Positions 34,502 through 43,535 of a stretch of 64,000 nt of DNA are shown here, one piece after another (the stretch's first letter is position 1; every line of letters starts with the position of its first letter). The notes beneath the pieces were generated by a model. It did not search any database. It worked only from the letters and a program-made list of their open reading frames with translations, and was not told the origin of the DNA. The stretch is from Streptomyces griseosporeus (GTDB taxonomy: Bacteria; Actinomycetota; Actinomycetes; Streptomycetales; Streptomycetaceae). Made by a program: the position numbers and the translations under genes. Location of the stretch: NCBI RefSeq assembly GCF_014656055.1, contig NZ_BNBR01000008.1, positions 243,110 to 307,109 of the forward strand. The letters are read 5' to 3'.

Positions 34502-35743
34502 TTACCCGGCGTCGGCGGTGCGGACGAGGGTGTCCTTGTCCACCGTACCGACGTAGACCTTGCCGTCGTCGGTGACGAGGGCGTTGACCAGGCGGGTGGA
34601 GAAGACCGTGCCGGAGCCGAACTTGCCGCTGACGTGGTCGCCGAGGGAGTCGAGGAAGCCGCCGAGGTCACCGCCGACCTCGGAGCCGGAGGGGATGCCC
34701 TGGCCGCCGGTGTCGAAGGTGGCGACGGTGTTCCAGCCCTTGCCGATGACCTTGAGTCCGTCGAGTCCCTTGCCGAGATCGCCCTTGCCCGGGATCTCGC
34801 CTGGGGCGTCCTTGCCGGGGAGGTTCTTGCCGGGAAGGTCCTTGCCCGGCATGTCCTCGTCCTCGGTGACCTTCGCGCCCTTGGGCGGGGTGAAGTCGAA
34901 GGTGGAGGCGTCCGGCTTGCCGAAGCCGACCTTGGTGAAGCCGGCGTCGACGACGGCCGCGCCGCCGCCGGCCGGCGTGAGCGTGAACTTCAGCGGCATC
35001 CCGGTCTTCGCGTCCACGGCGATGCTGATCGCGCCGACGGTGGTGCCCGACTGCCTAGGCTTGATCAGCAGCTTGTAGGCGTCGCGGCCGGCGACGTGGA
35101 CCGTGCCGTCGACCGTGACCGAGGTCGTGTCGTCGACCGACTTCAGGGCCTCCTCGGCGAAGTCGCGCGGGGTGGCGGGAAGTTCAGCGTCCTTTCCTGC
35201 GGGGTGCCGGTCGTCGGCGGTGGCGTGGTAGACCTCGTTGGACCTGCTGTCGTAGCCCCAGATGTCCTTGCCGTTGTGGATGAGGCTGTACTCGGCGGCG
35301 TCCTCCAGGAGCGAGACCTTCTGCCGGTCCGGCCCGTCGGTGGCGACCCGCAGGGTGTGCGAACCGGTCACCAGCTCGGTCATCTTGGCCGACGGGTCGG
35401 CGGCGGAGCCCTCGGAACCGGAACGCGCGCCCGCCCCCGCCCCGCCGAAGCCGGAGCCCAGGCTCTTCTCCAGGCCGCCGAGGTCGGGCAGACCGAGGTC
35501 CGTGCTGATCTTCACGGTGCCGGACAGCTGCTGCACGTCCGACGCGGCGATCTTCTCGATGAGCTGCTGTGCGCTGATCTCGGGCAGGTCGGGGTCACCG
35601 GAGTCGGCGAGCGCGGGGACGATGCCGATCGTCGCCGCCGCCACCCCCACCACCGCGACCGGGACGACATACCGCGATGCCTTGCGCCGCCCTGCCCTCG
35701 GGTCGGCGCCGGCCGTGCTGTCGTCGGATTCGTACGGTGCCAT
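34502..35743 (-). CDS. LolA-like / DUF2092-type exported protein
   Basis: A 413-residue protein with a cytoplasmic N-terminus (to about 24), one membrane segment (YVVPVAVVGVAAATIGIVPA) and an extracytoplasmic domain. The domain has the LolA-like half-barrel pattern: ISAQQLIEKIAASDVQQLSG, VKISTDLGLPDL, LIHNGKDIWGYDSRSNEVYH and VHVAGRDAYKLLIKPRQSG. A glycine/serine insert (about 95-115) and a lysine/proline/glycine insert of PGKDLPGKNLPGKDAPG near 300 are tandem repeats. It begins the operon with the ABC transporter, suggesting an extracytoplasmic partner. Family function in actinobacteria is not settled. Confidence 0.8.
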   Translation of the reverse strand: MAPYESDDSTAGADPRAGRRKASRYVVPVAVVGVAAATIGIVPALADSGDPDLPEISAQQLIEKIAASDVQQLSGTVKISTDLGLPDLGGLEKSLGSGFGGAGAGARSGSEGSAADPSAKMTELVTGSHTLRVATDGPDRQKVSLLEDAAEYSLIHNGKDIWGYDSRSNEVYHATADDRHPAGKDAELPATPRDFAEEALKSVDDTTSVTVDGTVHVAGRDAYKLLIKPRQSGTTVGAISIAVDAKTGMPLKFTLTPAGGGAAVVDAGFTKVGFGKPDASTFDFTPPKGAKVTEDEDMPGKDLPGKNLPGKDAPGEIPGKGDLGKGLDGLKVIGKGWNTVATFDTGGQGIPSGSEVGGDLGGFLDSLGDHVSGKFGSGTVFSTRLVNALVTDDGKVYVGTVDKDTLVRTADAG

Positions 35744-36207
35744 GTGTGCCTTACCTCCGTTGTCGGCGGCGGCTGTCCGTCCGTCTCACGCCGTAGCGCC
35801 GGGATCCCACCAAGCCGCCATTCTCACCCGAACCGGTGAAGTCTGGTGTCTTTCCGCATGCACCATCTGACCAAATCGGCCAGGAGGATTCGTCAACCCG
35901 GGGACTCAACTCCACGTACTGCTCCGGTATGACACGGAGGCCTGTCGGGTCCCCCATCCAGTAGGGGATGGGCGGGTTGAGGGGGAGTCAGGGGGTGGGG
36001 AGGGGGCGCACGGGGCGGGGTGGGGGTGGGAGGTGGCGCAGGGGGCGGAAGGCGCCCTGGGGGCGCGGGGGGCGAAGCCCCCGCCGGGGTCCGGGGCGGA
36101 GCCCCGGGTGAGGGTCACTTCTCGACCCACCGAGTCGGGTGGGCGGGTGGCAGAACGGGGTCCGGGGCGGAGCCCCGCGGCGGCGCCCCCGAGCCGGGGG
36201 CACCCCC
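35744..36207. repeat. Intergenic region with two copies of a palindromic GC-rich element
   Basis: This 464-base stretch has no convincing gene. tccggggcggagccccg, whose ends (cggggc and gccccg) pair, occurs at about 36089-36106 and 36158-36175, each preceded by gggg. These palindromes are a common Streptomyces intergenic type and may act as terminators for the leftward-reading gene at 36208. The first 150 bases carry the promoter and leader of the LolA-like gene. Confidence 0.65.
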
Positions 36208-37218
36208 TCAGCCCGCCCGATGCACCACCGCATCGCACAGCTCCATCAGCGCGACCTTCGCATCGCACTCCGCCAGCGGCACCAGCGCGGCCCGCGCCTC
36301 CTCCGCGTACCGCACCGTGTCCCGGCGCGCCTGCTCCAGCGCCGGGTGCGCCCGCAGCGCGGCCAGCGCCTCCGCGTGCCGCGTGTCGTCACTGAGGTCG
36401 GAGTCCAGCAGCTCGCACAGCGCGACGTCCTCGGCCAGCCCCAGCCGCGCCGCCCGCTCCCGCAGCCGCAGCACCGGCAGCGTCGGGATGCCCTCGCGCA
36501 GGTCGGTGCCGGGCGTCTTCCCGGACTCGTGGGAGTCGCTCGCGATGTCGAGCACGTCGTCGGCCAGCTGGAAGGCGACGCCCAGCCGCTCGCCGTACTG
36601 CGTCAGGACGTCCACGACCGTCTCGTCGGCGCCGGACATCATCGCCCCGAACCGGCAGGACACGGCCACCAGCGACCCGGTCTTGCCGCTCAGCACGTCC
36701 AGGTAGTGCTCGACCGGGTCCCGCCCGTCCTGCGGCCCGGCCGTCTCCAGGATCTGCCCGGTGACCAGCCGCTCGAACGCCAGCGCCTGCACCCGCACCG
36801 CCTCGGGGCCGAGGTCGGCCAGGATCTGCGAGGCCCGCGCGAAGAGGAAGTCGCCGGTCAGGACGGCCACGGAGTTCCCCCACCGCGTGTTCGCGCTGGG
36901 CACCCCGCGCCGTACGGCGGCCTCGTCCATGACGTCGTCGTGGTACAGCGTGGCGAGGTGGGTCAGCTCCACGACCACGGCCGACGGCACGACACCCGGC
37001 GCGTACGGATCACCGAACTGCGCGGCGAGCATCACGAGCAGCGGCCGGAACCGCTTCCCGCCGGCCCGCACCAGGTGCTGCGCGGCCTCCGTGATGAAGG
37101 GAACCTCGCTCTTGGTGGCCTCGAGCAGCCCTTCCTCGACAGCCGCCAATCCGGCCTGGACATCGGCTTCCAGAGCCTGGTCCCGCACGCTCAGCCCGAA
37201 CGGCCCGACGACGGTCAC
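36208..37218 (-). CDS. Long-chain polyprenyl diphosphate synthase
   Basis: A 336-residue trans-prenyltransferase that condenses isopentenyl diphosphate onto an allylic primer. The first aspartate-rich motif is DDVMD (residues 94-98) in LATLYHDDVMDEAAVRRG; the second is DDVLD (220-224) in FQLADDVLDIASD. GGKRFRPLL and GDFLFARA are conserved. Absence of a bulky residue immediately before the first motif, with the length, suggests a long product such as hepta- to nona-prenyl diphosphate for menaquinone; this is inference. The start GTG 37218 has AGGAG upstream. Its position between envelope genes and the nuo operon fits quinone supply, but no other menaquinone genes are here. Confidence 0.9.
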   Translation of the reverse strand: MTVVGPFGLSVRDQALEADVQAGLAAVEEGLLEATKSEVPFITEAAQHLVRAGGKRFRPLLVMLAAQFGDPYAPGVVPSAVVVELTHLATLYHDDVMDEAAVRRGVPSANTRWGNSVAVLTGDFLFARASQILADLGPEAVRVQALAFERLVTGQILETAGPQDGRDPVEHYLDVLSGKTGSLVAVSCRFGAMMSGADETVVDVLTQYGERLGVAFQLADDVLDIASDSHESGKTPGTDLREGIPTLPVLRLRERAARLGLAEDVALCELLDSDLSDDTRHAEALAALRAHPALEQARRDTVRYAEEARAALVPLAECDAKVALMELCDAVVHRAG

Positions 37219-37709
37219 GAGGGGTCTCCTGTCTGCTGGTGTCTGTTGGCGATTACACGGTTTGTCGATAGGTCGCTGCCCTCACTCAAGTCAGCGTATC
37301 CGGTCACGTTTCGATCACCGATAGCCCCCACGGTTACAGGCCAGGCGGTATCGGATCACGCCCGTTATGTTCTTGATCGGTTGATAAGGAGGAATATTTA
37401 TCGACTTACCCAAGGGTAACAACCAGCGCCGGAGTGGCAACCCGCACCCGTCGACACCGACTTGGGCCATTCACCCGTTTCACCCCCGTTTGTCGATCAA
37501 GGTGAGGTGACTCACTCGAACGGCCTCCCCGCCCCTTCACCGCCTTCCCTCCCCACATCCGCCGCACAGCTCTCACCAGCCACTTGTCGTCTTGGCAGCA
37601 GCAAACGATCAAGCGCGAGCGAGCGGCTCCGATCATGCTCACCGGCGGTGATGCAGGAATCAGGCACTTGTTCCCGGCATGTGCTCTCGCATACGTTCCC
37701 GGCCTGTCG
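37219..37709. other. Leader and promoter region upstream of the polyprenyl synthase and riboswitch
   Basis: About 490 bases, comparatively AT-rich around 37360-37410 (for example gataaggaggaatatttatc), consistent with divergent promoters. No gene is convincing on either strand; the long minus frame here lacks any family match and crosses the riboswitch. Confidence 0.4.
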
Positions 37710-37916
37710 GGCGGACGCCGAATCCTGCCGCCGCCCGTTCCACCACCCACGGACGCATCCACGCACGGCAGGAGCGGGGGACCCAGGTAAGCGCCGGCCC
37801 GTACATCCGCACGTCCGCGGACGTACGGCCCGGCTAGGGGTGAAGCCGGCCGCCCACGAGCGGCCCGGCCGGGCACCTCCCCGCCCGAACCCGACAGCTC
37901 ACCTCGCAGGCGTCGG
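37710..37916 (+). ncRNA. c-di-AMP riboswitch (ydaO-yuaA type)
   Basis: Conserved blocks of the actinobacterial ydaO riboswitch appear in order: cgccgaatcctgccgcc (from 37717), gagcgggggacccaggtaag (37773-37791), ctaggggtgaagccggccgc (37834-37853) and cccgaacccgacagctcacc (37884-37903) followed by tcgcaggcg. The element ends about 15 bases before the gene start, with ggagagg as the ribosome-binding site. In Streptomyces this class controls cell-wall hydrolase genes such as rpfA, shutting them off when c-di-AMP is high (established). Exact edges are approximate. Confidence 0.88.
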
Positions 37917-37930
37917 AGAGGAACTTCGCC

Positions 37931-38449
37931 ATGCCTGCTTCTTCCGCCATGCCCGCTGCCGCCCCGCACCGCCGGACCCGCACGTCCCGGCTGGCCCGCA
38001 CCCTCGCCGTCGCCGGCACGGGCGCCGCCGTCCTCGCCCTGCCGCTCCTCGGCGCGAGCAGCGCCTCCGCGGCCACCGCCGCGCCCGCGTCGACCACGTC
38101 CACCGCGGCGACGACGCTCGCCGGCTACCCCAACAACCTCGACGGCTGGATCCGCGAGTCCCTCGCGATCATGGCCGAGCGGCACATCCCGGGCAGCTAC
38201 GACGGCATCTACCGCAACATCATGCGCGAGTCGTCCGGCAACCCGCTCGCCATCAACCTGTGGGACTCCAACGCCGTCGCCGGCACCCCCTCCAAGGGCC
38301 TGCTCCAGGTGATCGACCCCACCTTCGCCGCGTACCACGTGCCCGGCACGTCGTTCGACCCGTACGACCCGGTCGCCAACATCACCGCCGCCTGCAACTA
38401 CGCGGCCGCCCGCTACGGCTCCATCGACAACGTCTTCGGGGCCTACTGA
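37931..38449 (+). CDS. Secreted lytic transglycosylase (SLT domain)
   Basis: A 172-residue secreted peptidoglycan hydrolase. A Sec signal peptide (TRTSRLARTLAVAGTGAAVL, cleavage probably after SSASA) leads to a short linker and an SLT-type lysozyme-fold domain: IYRNIMRESSGNPLAINLWD with the catalytic glutamate, SKGLLQVIDPTFAAY, and CNYAAARYGSIDNVFGAY. It should cut glycan strands in the cell wall. The preceding c-di-AMP riboswitch indicates control by cyclic di-AMP. It is single-domain, without LysM or CBM modules, and its stop is 24 bases from the convergent HAD gene end. Confidence 0.92.
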   Translation: MPASSAMPAAAPHRRTRTSRLARTLAVAGTGAAVLALPLLGASSASAATAAPASTTSTAATTLAGYPNNLDGWIRESLAIMAERHIPGSYDGIYRNIMRESSGNPLAINLWDSNAVAGTPSKGLLQVIDPTFAAYHVPGTSFDPYDPVANITAACNYAAARYGSIDNVFGAY

Positions 38450-38473
38450 CCCCGACGGGCTCACCCGGGCCCC

Positions 38474-39280
38474 CTACGGGAACAGCCGCTCGAGGACGGC
38501 GGCCACGCCGTCGTCCTCGTTCGACAGGGTGATCTCGTCGGCCACCGCCTTCAGCTCCGGGTGCGCGTTGGCCATGGCCACCCCGTGGACCGCCCAGCGG
38601 AACATGGGGATGTCGTTGGGCATGTCCCCGAAGGCCAGCGCGCGGTCCGGGCGCAGCCCGAGGTGCTCGGCGGCCAGCGCCAGCCCGGTCGCCTTGGTGA
38701 CGCCGCACGGCTGGAGCTCCACCGTCCCCGGCCCGGACATCGTGACCGTGGCGAGGGAGCCCACCACGGACCGGGCCGTCGCCGCCAACTCGTCGTCCGA
38801 CAGCTCGGGGTGGCGCAGCAGCACCTTGCTGATGGGCTCGCCCCACAGGTCGTCGCGCCGCCCGACCCGGACCGCGGGCAGGGTCGGGTGGGGCATCAGG
38901 TAGCCGGGCTCGATCAGGGTGAGCCCGTCGACGCCGTCCTGGTCGACCGCGGCGTACACCTGCCCGACCTCCGCCTCGATCTTGCCGAGCGCGGTCTCGG
39001 CCAGCTCCCGGTCCAGCGTGACCGACCACAGCAGCCGGTCCGCGCCGGCGTCGTACACCTGCGCGCCCTGCCCGCACACCGCGAGCCCGGTGCTGCCGAG
39101 GTCCTCAAGGAGCGGCCGTACCCGGGGCGCCGGCCGGCCCGTCACCACGAGGTGACGGGCGCCGGCCGCCGCCACCCGCGCGAGCGCGGCGAGGGACCGG
39201 TCGGAGAGGGTGTCGTCCCCGCGCAGCAGCGTTCCGTCCAGGTCCGTCGCGACGAGTGAATATGCGGTGGGTGCGGCCAT
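38474..39280 (-). CDS. Cof-type HAD-superfamily hydrolase
   Basis: A 268-residue phosphatase of the HAD IIB (Cof) type. VATDLDGTLLRGDDTLS is motif I with both aspartates, VVTGRP is motif II, and motifs III/IV are KVLL/GLALAAEHLG and AFGDMPNDIPMFRWA. The cap domain fits the Cof/YidA subfamily, which dephosphorylates sugar phosphates, flavin or pyridoxal phosphates; the specific substrate is not predictable. The start ATG 39280 was chosen over 39304 because the usual MAAPTAYSLVATDLDGTLL begins the domain closely. Confidence 0.9.
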   Translation of the reverse strand: MAAPTAYSLVATDLDGTLLRGDDTLSDRSLAALARVAAAGARHLVVTGRPAPRVRPLLEDLGSTGLAVCGQGAQVYDAGADRLLWSVTLDRELAETALGKIEAEVGQVYAAVDQDGVDGLTLIEPGYLMPHPTLPAVRVGRRDDLWGEPISKVLLRHPELSDDELAATARSVVGSLATVTMSGPGTVELQPCGVTKATGLALAAEHLGLRPDRALAFGDMPNDIPMFRWAVHGVAMANAHPELKAVADEITLSNEDDGVAAVLERLFP

Positions 39281-39372
39281 GATCAGAGAATACGGACACC
39301 ACACCCCGCCCGTTCACCGCGCTCCGTGACCGCGGACGGCCCCGGTGCCGGCCCGCCGCCGCGGCCGTCGCC

Positions 39373-40581
39373 TCACCCCCCGTGCGCCGCCGCCAGGTGC
39401 CCGGCCAGCCGGGGCGAGGCGAACTCCGTGCCGCACACGAACCGCATCACCGGCCCGTACGACGCCGCCGCCGGCAGCCCCGTGAAGTAGAGGCCCGGCA
39501 CCGACGACACATAGCCAGCGCCGAGCCTCGGGGTGCCGCGGCTGACCGCCAGCTCGGTGCGCAGTTCGTGGCCGAGGAAGTCCATCGCGGCGATGTCCAC
39601 CCGGTAGCCCGTCGCGGCGATGACGTGATCGGCGGTCAGCTCCCGCCCGCCGCCCGCGTGGGTGCGCACCGTGAGCGCCGTACGGTCGCCGGCCGTCTCG
39701 GCCCGCACGATCCGCTCCACCTCGCTGACCTGCACGTTGCCCTCGAAGCGGGCACGCAGCCACCAGGCGCCGAGCGGGCCGAGGACCCGGCGGACGAGGT
39801 AGTGGCGCAGGTCGGCCGGGAGGTAGCGGTAGGGGTGCGGGTAGTAGCTGAACGCCCACAGCGACCAGGCGCGGCCGAAGGGCGACTCGGGGCGCAGCCT
39901 CGGCTGCCGCCAGGGAGGTGCGCCGAAGGCGACCCTGCCCCGTCCGCGGGCGACGACCCGCACCCGGGCGCCCGCCTCCGCGGCCAGCACTGCGGTCTCC
40001 AGGGCGGACTGGCCGGCGCCGACGACGATCAGCTCGCGGCCGGAGAACCGGCCCAGGTCGGGGTGCTGGCTGCTGTGCGAGAGCGGCCCGGTGGGGCTCG
40101 GCCCGTCCGGGGCGGCGGCCGCCAGCTCGGCGGGCAGATGCGCGAGGCCCGACAGGCCGGTCGCCACCACGACCGCCCGCGCGGTGAACAACTCGCCCGA
40201 GTCCAGCTTCAGTTCGAAGCCTGACCCGCCGGTCGCCCGGTCGACGGAGACCACCCGGACCCGCTCCAGCTCGGGCACGAGTTTCTGCTGGAACCACTCC
40301 CCGTACCCGATGAAGGTCTCCACGGGGATGATGTCCTCGTCCGTGACGAGCCGCCGCAGCCCCGCGGCGTCGCAGTAGTCGGCGAGCGTGTGCCCGGGCT
40401 GCGGGGCGTCGATGCTGGAGGCGGCGGGGGTCGACTTGAGCAGCATCCCGTCGGGCATGTGGCCGCGCCAGCTGACCATGGGCTCGCCGAAGACACGCAC
40501 CGGGATACCGCGTGCCCGCAGATGGGCGGCGGTGGACAGGCCGAACGGGCCCGCGCCGATGACTGCTACCGGTTGGATCAC
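39373..40581 (-). CDS. FAD-dependent oxidoreductase (flavin monooxygenase-like)
   Basis: A 402-residue two-dinucleotide-binding flavoenzyme. VAVIGAGPFGLSTAAHLRAR is the FAD-binding Rossmann motif, and ELIVVGAGQSALETAVLAAE the NAD(P)H motif. HVIAATGYRVDIAAM is the conserved ATG-containing segment near the C-terminus, as in lysine N-hydroxylase and Baeyer-Villiger type FMOs. The start GTG 40581 follows GGGAGGG; an upstream frame from 40605 lacks a ribosome-binding site. It lies 75 bases downstream of an ATP-grasp ligase on the same strand, suggesting an operon. The substrate is unknown. Confidence 0.85.
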   Translation of the reverse strand: MIQPVAVIGAGPFGLSTAAHLRARGIPVRVFGEPMVSWRGHMPDGMLLKSTPAASSIDAPQPGHTLADYCDAAGLRRLVTDEDIIPVETFIGYGEWFQQKLVPELERVRVVSVDRATGGSGFELKLDSGELFTARAVVVATGLSGLAHLPAELAAAAPDGPSPTGPLSHSSQHPDLGRFSGRELIVVGAGQSALETAVLAAEAGARVRVVARGRGRVAFGAPPWRQPRLRPESPFGRAWSLWAFSYYPHPYRYLPADLRHYLVRRVLGPLGAWWLRARFEGNVQVSEVERIVRAETAGDRTALTVRTHAGGGRELTADHVIAATGYRVDIAAMDFLGHELRTELAVSRGTPRLGAGYVSSVPGLYFTGLPAAASYGPVMRFVCGTEFASPRLAGHLAAAHGG

Positions 40582-40656
40582 GAAGTCCCTCCCCAGAGAC
40601 GTCACACCGTCACTTCGTGGCCGGCTCGGGCCCGGCGGGCCCGCGCGGTCGCGGCG

Positions 40657-41925
40657 TCAGGCGCCCGAACCGGTATGGCCGCCGCGGCGGTTGGCCCGCC
40701 ACAGCTGGTAGAGATGCTTCGCGCCCGGCCGCACGAAGCGCGCGAGCATCGTGAGGAACGGCAGCGGGTCGTCACCCGCGAGCCAGGCCAGTTCCGTCCC
40801 GCTGGGCCGGGCCGGCGCGTGCGGCGTCGTGTAGCCGCTGCGGCGGTAGGCGAGCAGGGCGGGCAGGTCGATGTTCTCCACGATGTAGCGGTGGCCGGCC
40901 CGCTGTTCCCCCTCGGGGACCGGGCGCCCCGTCAGGTCGAGGTGCAGGGCGCGGACGACGTCCACCCCCGACTCGTTCTCGAAGAGCCGGAACTGGGCGC
41001 CCATGCGCGGGTTGAAGTCGAGGAGCTTGTACTGTCCGTCGCGCCGGTCGAAGCGCAGGTCGAGGTCGATGACGCCGGTGAAGCCGATCTGTTTGATGAA
41101 ACGCGCGGCGAGGTCCGCGAGTTCCGGGTTGTCGACGACGTAGGCGTTGGCGGTCATGCCCGCGTGCGGCGGCCAGGAGCGGACCTTCACGCCGGTGAAC
41201 ATCGCCAGCGGTGTGGAGTCCCGGTCGAAGTAGGCGTGCACGATCCAGTCCTCGGCGTCCTCCCTGGGCAGGTACTCCTGGAGGATCACCCCGGGGTGCT
41301 CGCCCCAGTCGCGGGCCAGGCTGAGCAGGCCTTCGCGGGTGGCGATGCGGGTGGTGCCGTTCACCGCGGGCCGCGAGCGCCGCAGGAACGCCTCCCGGTT
41401 CTTCGCCACCACCGGGAAGCGGGCCTTCTCGGCGAACGCGGCGATGTCCTCGTACGACTGCGGGAAGGCCGCCGCCGGGCTGGCGATGCCGTGCTCCACG
41501 CACAGGTCGTGCAGGCCCTGCTTGCTGGCCAGCCGGCGGGGCAGGAGCGGGTCGACGCGGGGGAAGAGGAAGCGGCCGCCGAGCGCCTCCTGGTGCTCGG
41601 CGATCAGCACCGCGGCCTCCTCGTCGGTGGGGATGAGCACCGCGAGCCGGCCGATCCGGCGGCCGATCCGCAGCAGCCCCTCCACCAGGGCCTCCGGCTC
41701 CTCCGTGCCCGTCGTCCGCCAGGGAAAAGCCCTGGTGAGGTAGCGGGAGGCGGCGGCCGGCGTGTACCGGTCCTCGGTGACCGCGTACATGGGCACCCCC
41801 AGGCGGCCCAGGCTGCGGATCGCGCCGACCCCGCCGTGGTGCAGCGGGTAGTCGCCGAACTTGACGATCAGGCCCGGCACCTCGCGGTCCGCCTCGACAG
41901 GCACACTTCTGGCACGCCTCGTCAC
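40657..41925 (-). CDS. ATP-grasp carboxylate-amine ligase family protein
   Basis: A 422-residue ATP-grasp enzyme. VPGLIVKFGDYPLHHGGVGA begins the N-terminal preATP-grasp domain. Lysines in VVAKNREAFLRR and the acidic VILQEYLPREDAEDW form the nucleotide site, and GVIDLDLRFDRRDGQYKLLDFNPRMGAQFRLFE-like sequence (positions about 325-357) holds the metal ligands D, E/D and N. Such proteins join a carboxylate to an amine using ATP. The start GTG 41925 follows a gggggga tract; other GTG codons lie upstream. The gene precedes the FAD oxidoreductase and is divergent from fumarylacetoacetase. Product unknown; pairing with a monooxygenase hints at a small modified peptide or amide, as inference only. 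Confidence 0.8.
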   Translation of the reverse strand: MTRRARSVPVEADREVPGLIVKFGDYPLHHGGVGAIRSLGRLGVPMYAVTEDRYTPAAASRYLTRAFPWRTTGTEEPEALVEGLLRIGRRIGRLAVLIPTDEEAAVLIAEHQEALGGRFLFPRVDPLLPRRLASKQGLHDLCVEHGIASPAAAFPQSYEDIAAFAEKARFPVVAKNREAFLRRSRPAVNGTTRIATREGLLSLARDWGEHPGVILQEYLPREDAEDWIVHAYFDRDSTPLAMFTGVKVRSWPPHAGMTANAYVVDNPELADLAARFIKQIGFTGVIDLDLRFDRRDGQYKLLDFNPRMGAQFRLFENESGVDVVRALHLDLTGRPVPEGEQRAGHRYIVENIDLPALLAYRRSGYTTPHAPARPSGTELAWLAGDDPLPFLTMLARFVRPGAKHLYQLWRANRRGGHTGSGA

Positions 41926-42149
41926 GGGTCCCCCCACATGTCCCCCCTGCGGAACGGATGTCCCCGGTCCGTGTTCCCCGCAAAGGACGCTAAGCCGGAA
42001 TTGCCACCTCCGACAAGGGCAAATCAGACATTGCAAACTCTTTAGGCACTGCCCAAGACGGGTGGCCCGGCCGTAACGTGTGCCGCAACCACATGGACCA
42101 CACGGCGTCCCCGCCGTGTCCGACGTGCACGAAAGCGAGGCTGCACCGC

Positions 42150-43364
42150 ATGCCCCCCTTCGACGTCCCCGAGGGCGACCCCTTCGGTGTGCACAACCTT
42201 CCCTACGGCGTCTTCTCCACCGCGGAGGCGCCCGCCGAGCGGAGGGTCGGCGTACGGCTCGGCGACCACGTGCTCGACGCCGGCGCCGCGGCGCTGGCGC
42301 TCGACTCCCCCTACGCCGCCCTGCTCGCGCATCCCACGCTCAACCCGCTGCTGGCCGCGGGCCGCACCGCCTGGTCGGACGTCCGGCGCGCCCTGACCGC
42401 CTGGGTGACGGTGCCCTCCCACCGGGAGGTCGTCGAACCCCTCTTCCACCCCCTGTCCTCGGTCACGCTGCACCTGCCCTTCGAGGTCGCGGACTACGTC
42501 GACTTCTACGCCTCCGAGAACCACGCCCGGAACGTCGGCCAGATCTTCCGCCCCGACGCGGCGGACTCCCTCACCCCCAACTGGAAGCACCTCCCGATCG
42601 GTTACCACGGCCGCTCCGGCACCGTCGTGGTCTCCGGCACGGACGTCGTGCGGCCCTCGGGCCAGCGCAAGGCGCCCACCGACCCGGCGCCCGTCTTCGG
42701 CCCGTCGGTCCGGCTGGACATCGAGGCCGAGGTCGGCTTCGTCGTCGGCGTGCCCTCGCCGCTCGGCACGCCCGTGCCGCTCGGCGACTTCCGTGAGCAC
42801 GTCTTCGGCCTGTGCCTGCTCAACGACTGGTCGGCCCGTGACATCCAGGCCTGGGAGTACGTCCCGCTCGGCCCCTTCCTCGGCAAGTCCTTCGCCACGT
42901 CGGTGTCGGCCTGGATCACCCCGCTGGAGGCGCTGGAGGACGCCCGCGTCGCGCCCCCGGAGCGCACCCACCCGCTGCTGCCCTACCTGGACGACTCGGC
43001 CGACGAGCCCGGCGGCTACGACCTGCGGATCTCCGTCGCGATCAACGGCCACGTCGTCTCCGAGCCGCCGTTCTCCACCATGTACTGGACGGCCGCCCAG
43101 CAGCTGGCCCACATGACGGTGAACGGCGCCTCCCTGCGCACCGGCGACCTCTACGGCTCCGGCACGGTCAGCGGCCCCGAGGAGCGCCAGCGCGGCTCCC
43201 TGCTGGAGCTGACCTGGAACGGCCGCGACCCGCTCGAACTCCCCGACGGCAAGCGGACCTTCCTGGAGGACGGCGACGTGGTGACCCTGTCGGCCTGGGC
43301 GCCCGGCCCGGGCGGCGCCCGGGTGGGCCTCGGCGAGGTGACGGGCCGCGTCGTGGCGGGCTGA
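42150..43364 (+). CDS. fahA: Fumarylacetoacetase
   Basis: A 404-residue enzyme for the last step of tyrosine catabolism, cleaving fumarylacetoacetate to fumarate and acetoacetate. The N-terminal FAH_N domain begins FGVHNLPYGVFSTAEAP. The catalytic domain shows ADYVDFYASENHARNVGQIF with the metal aspartate and catalytic histidine, VRLDIEAEVGFVVG with two glutamates, and LLNDWSARDIQAWEYVPLGP. Motif order and length match bacterial FahA. The start ATG 42150 is preceded by gcgagg. No other homogentisate pathway genes are adjacent, so it stands alone in this window. Confidence 0.95.
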   Translation: MPPFDVPEGDPFGVHNLPYGVFSTAEAPAERRVGVRLGDHVLDAGAAALALDSPYAALLAHPTLNPLLAAGRTAWSDVRRALTAWVTVPSHREVVEPLFHPLSSVTLHLPFEVADYVDFYASENHARNVGQIFRPDAADSLTPNWKHLPIGYHGRSGTVVVSGTDVVRPSGQRKAPTDPAPVFGPSVRLDIEAEVGFVVGVPSPLGTPVPLGDFREHVFGLCLLNDWSARDIQAWEYVPLGPFLGKSFATSVSAWITPLEALEDARVAPPERTHPLLPYLDDSADEPGGYDLRISVAINGHVVSEPPFSTMYWTAAQQLAHMTVNGASLRTGDLYGSGTVSGPEERQRGSLLELTWNGRDPLELPDGKRTFLEDGDVVTLSAWAPGPGGARVGLGEVTGRVVAG

Positions 43365-43535
43365 CGCCCCGGCCGTGGCCCGTCATACTGGCGGCGGGTG
43401 CGCTCCGCACCCCGCACCTGCCGCCGGCGGTCCACCGCACCGTCCCGCACGACGCACCCGCCGCCGGCCCGCGCCGCACCACCGCCCGCACGCCCCCGTA
43501 CCGTCGCCTTCCGATCAGGATCCGGAGCCTGTGGC

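Noticed and set aside
35906..36268. Minus-strand open frame in the gap before the polyprenyl synthase
   Set aside because: Proline/arginine-rich translation built from palindromic GC elements, no recognisable domain.
37406..38464. Minus-strand gene over the riboswitch and transglycosylase
   Set aside because: No family match, no ribosome-binding site, and the plus strand carries a clear riboswitch and secreted protein.
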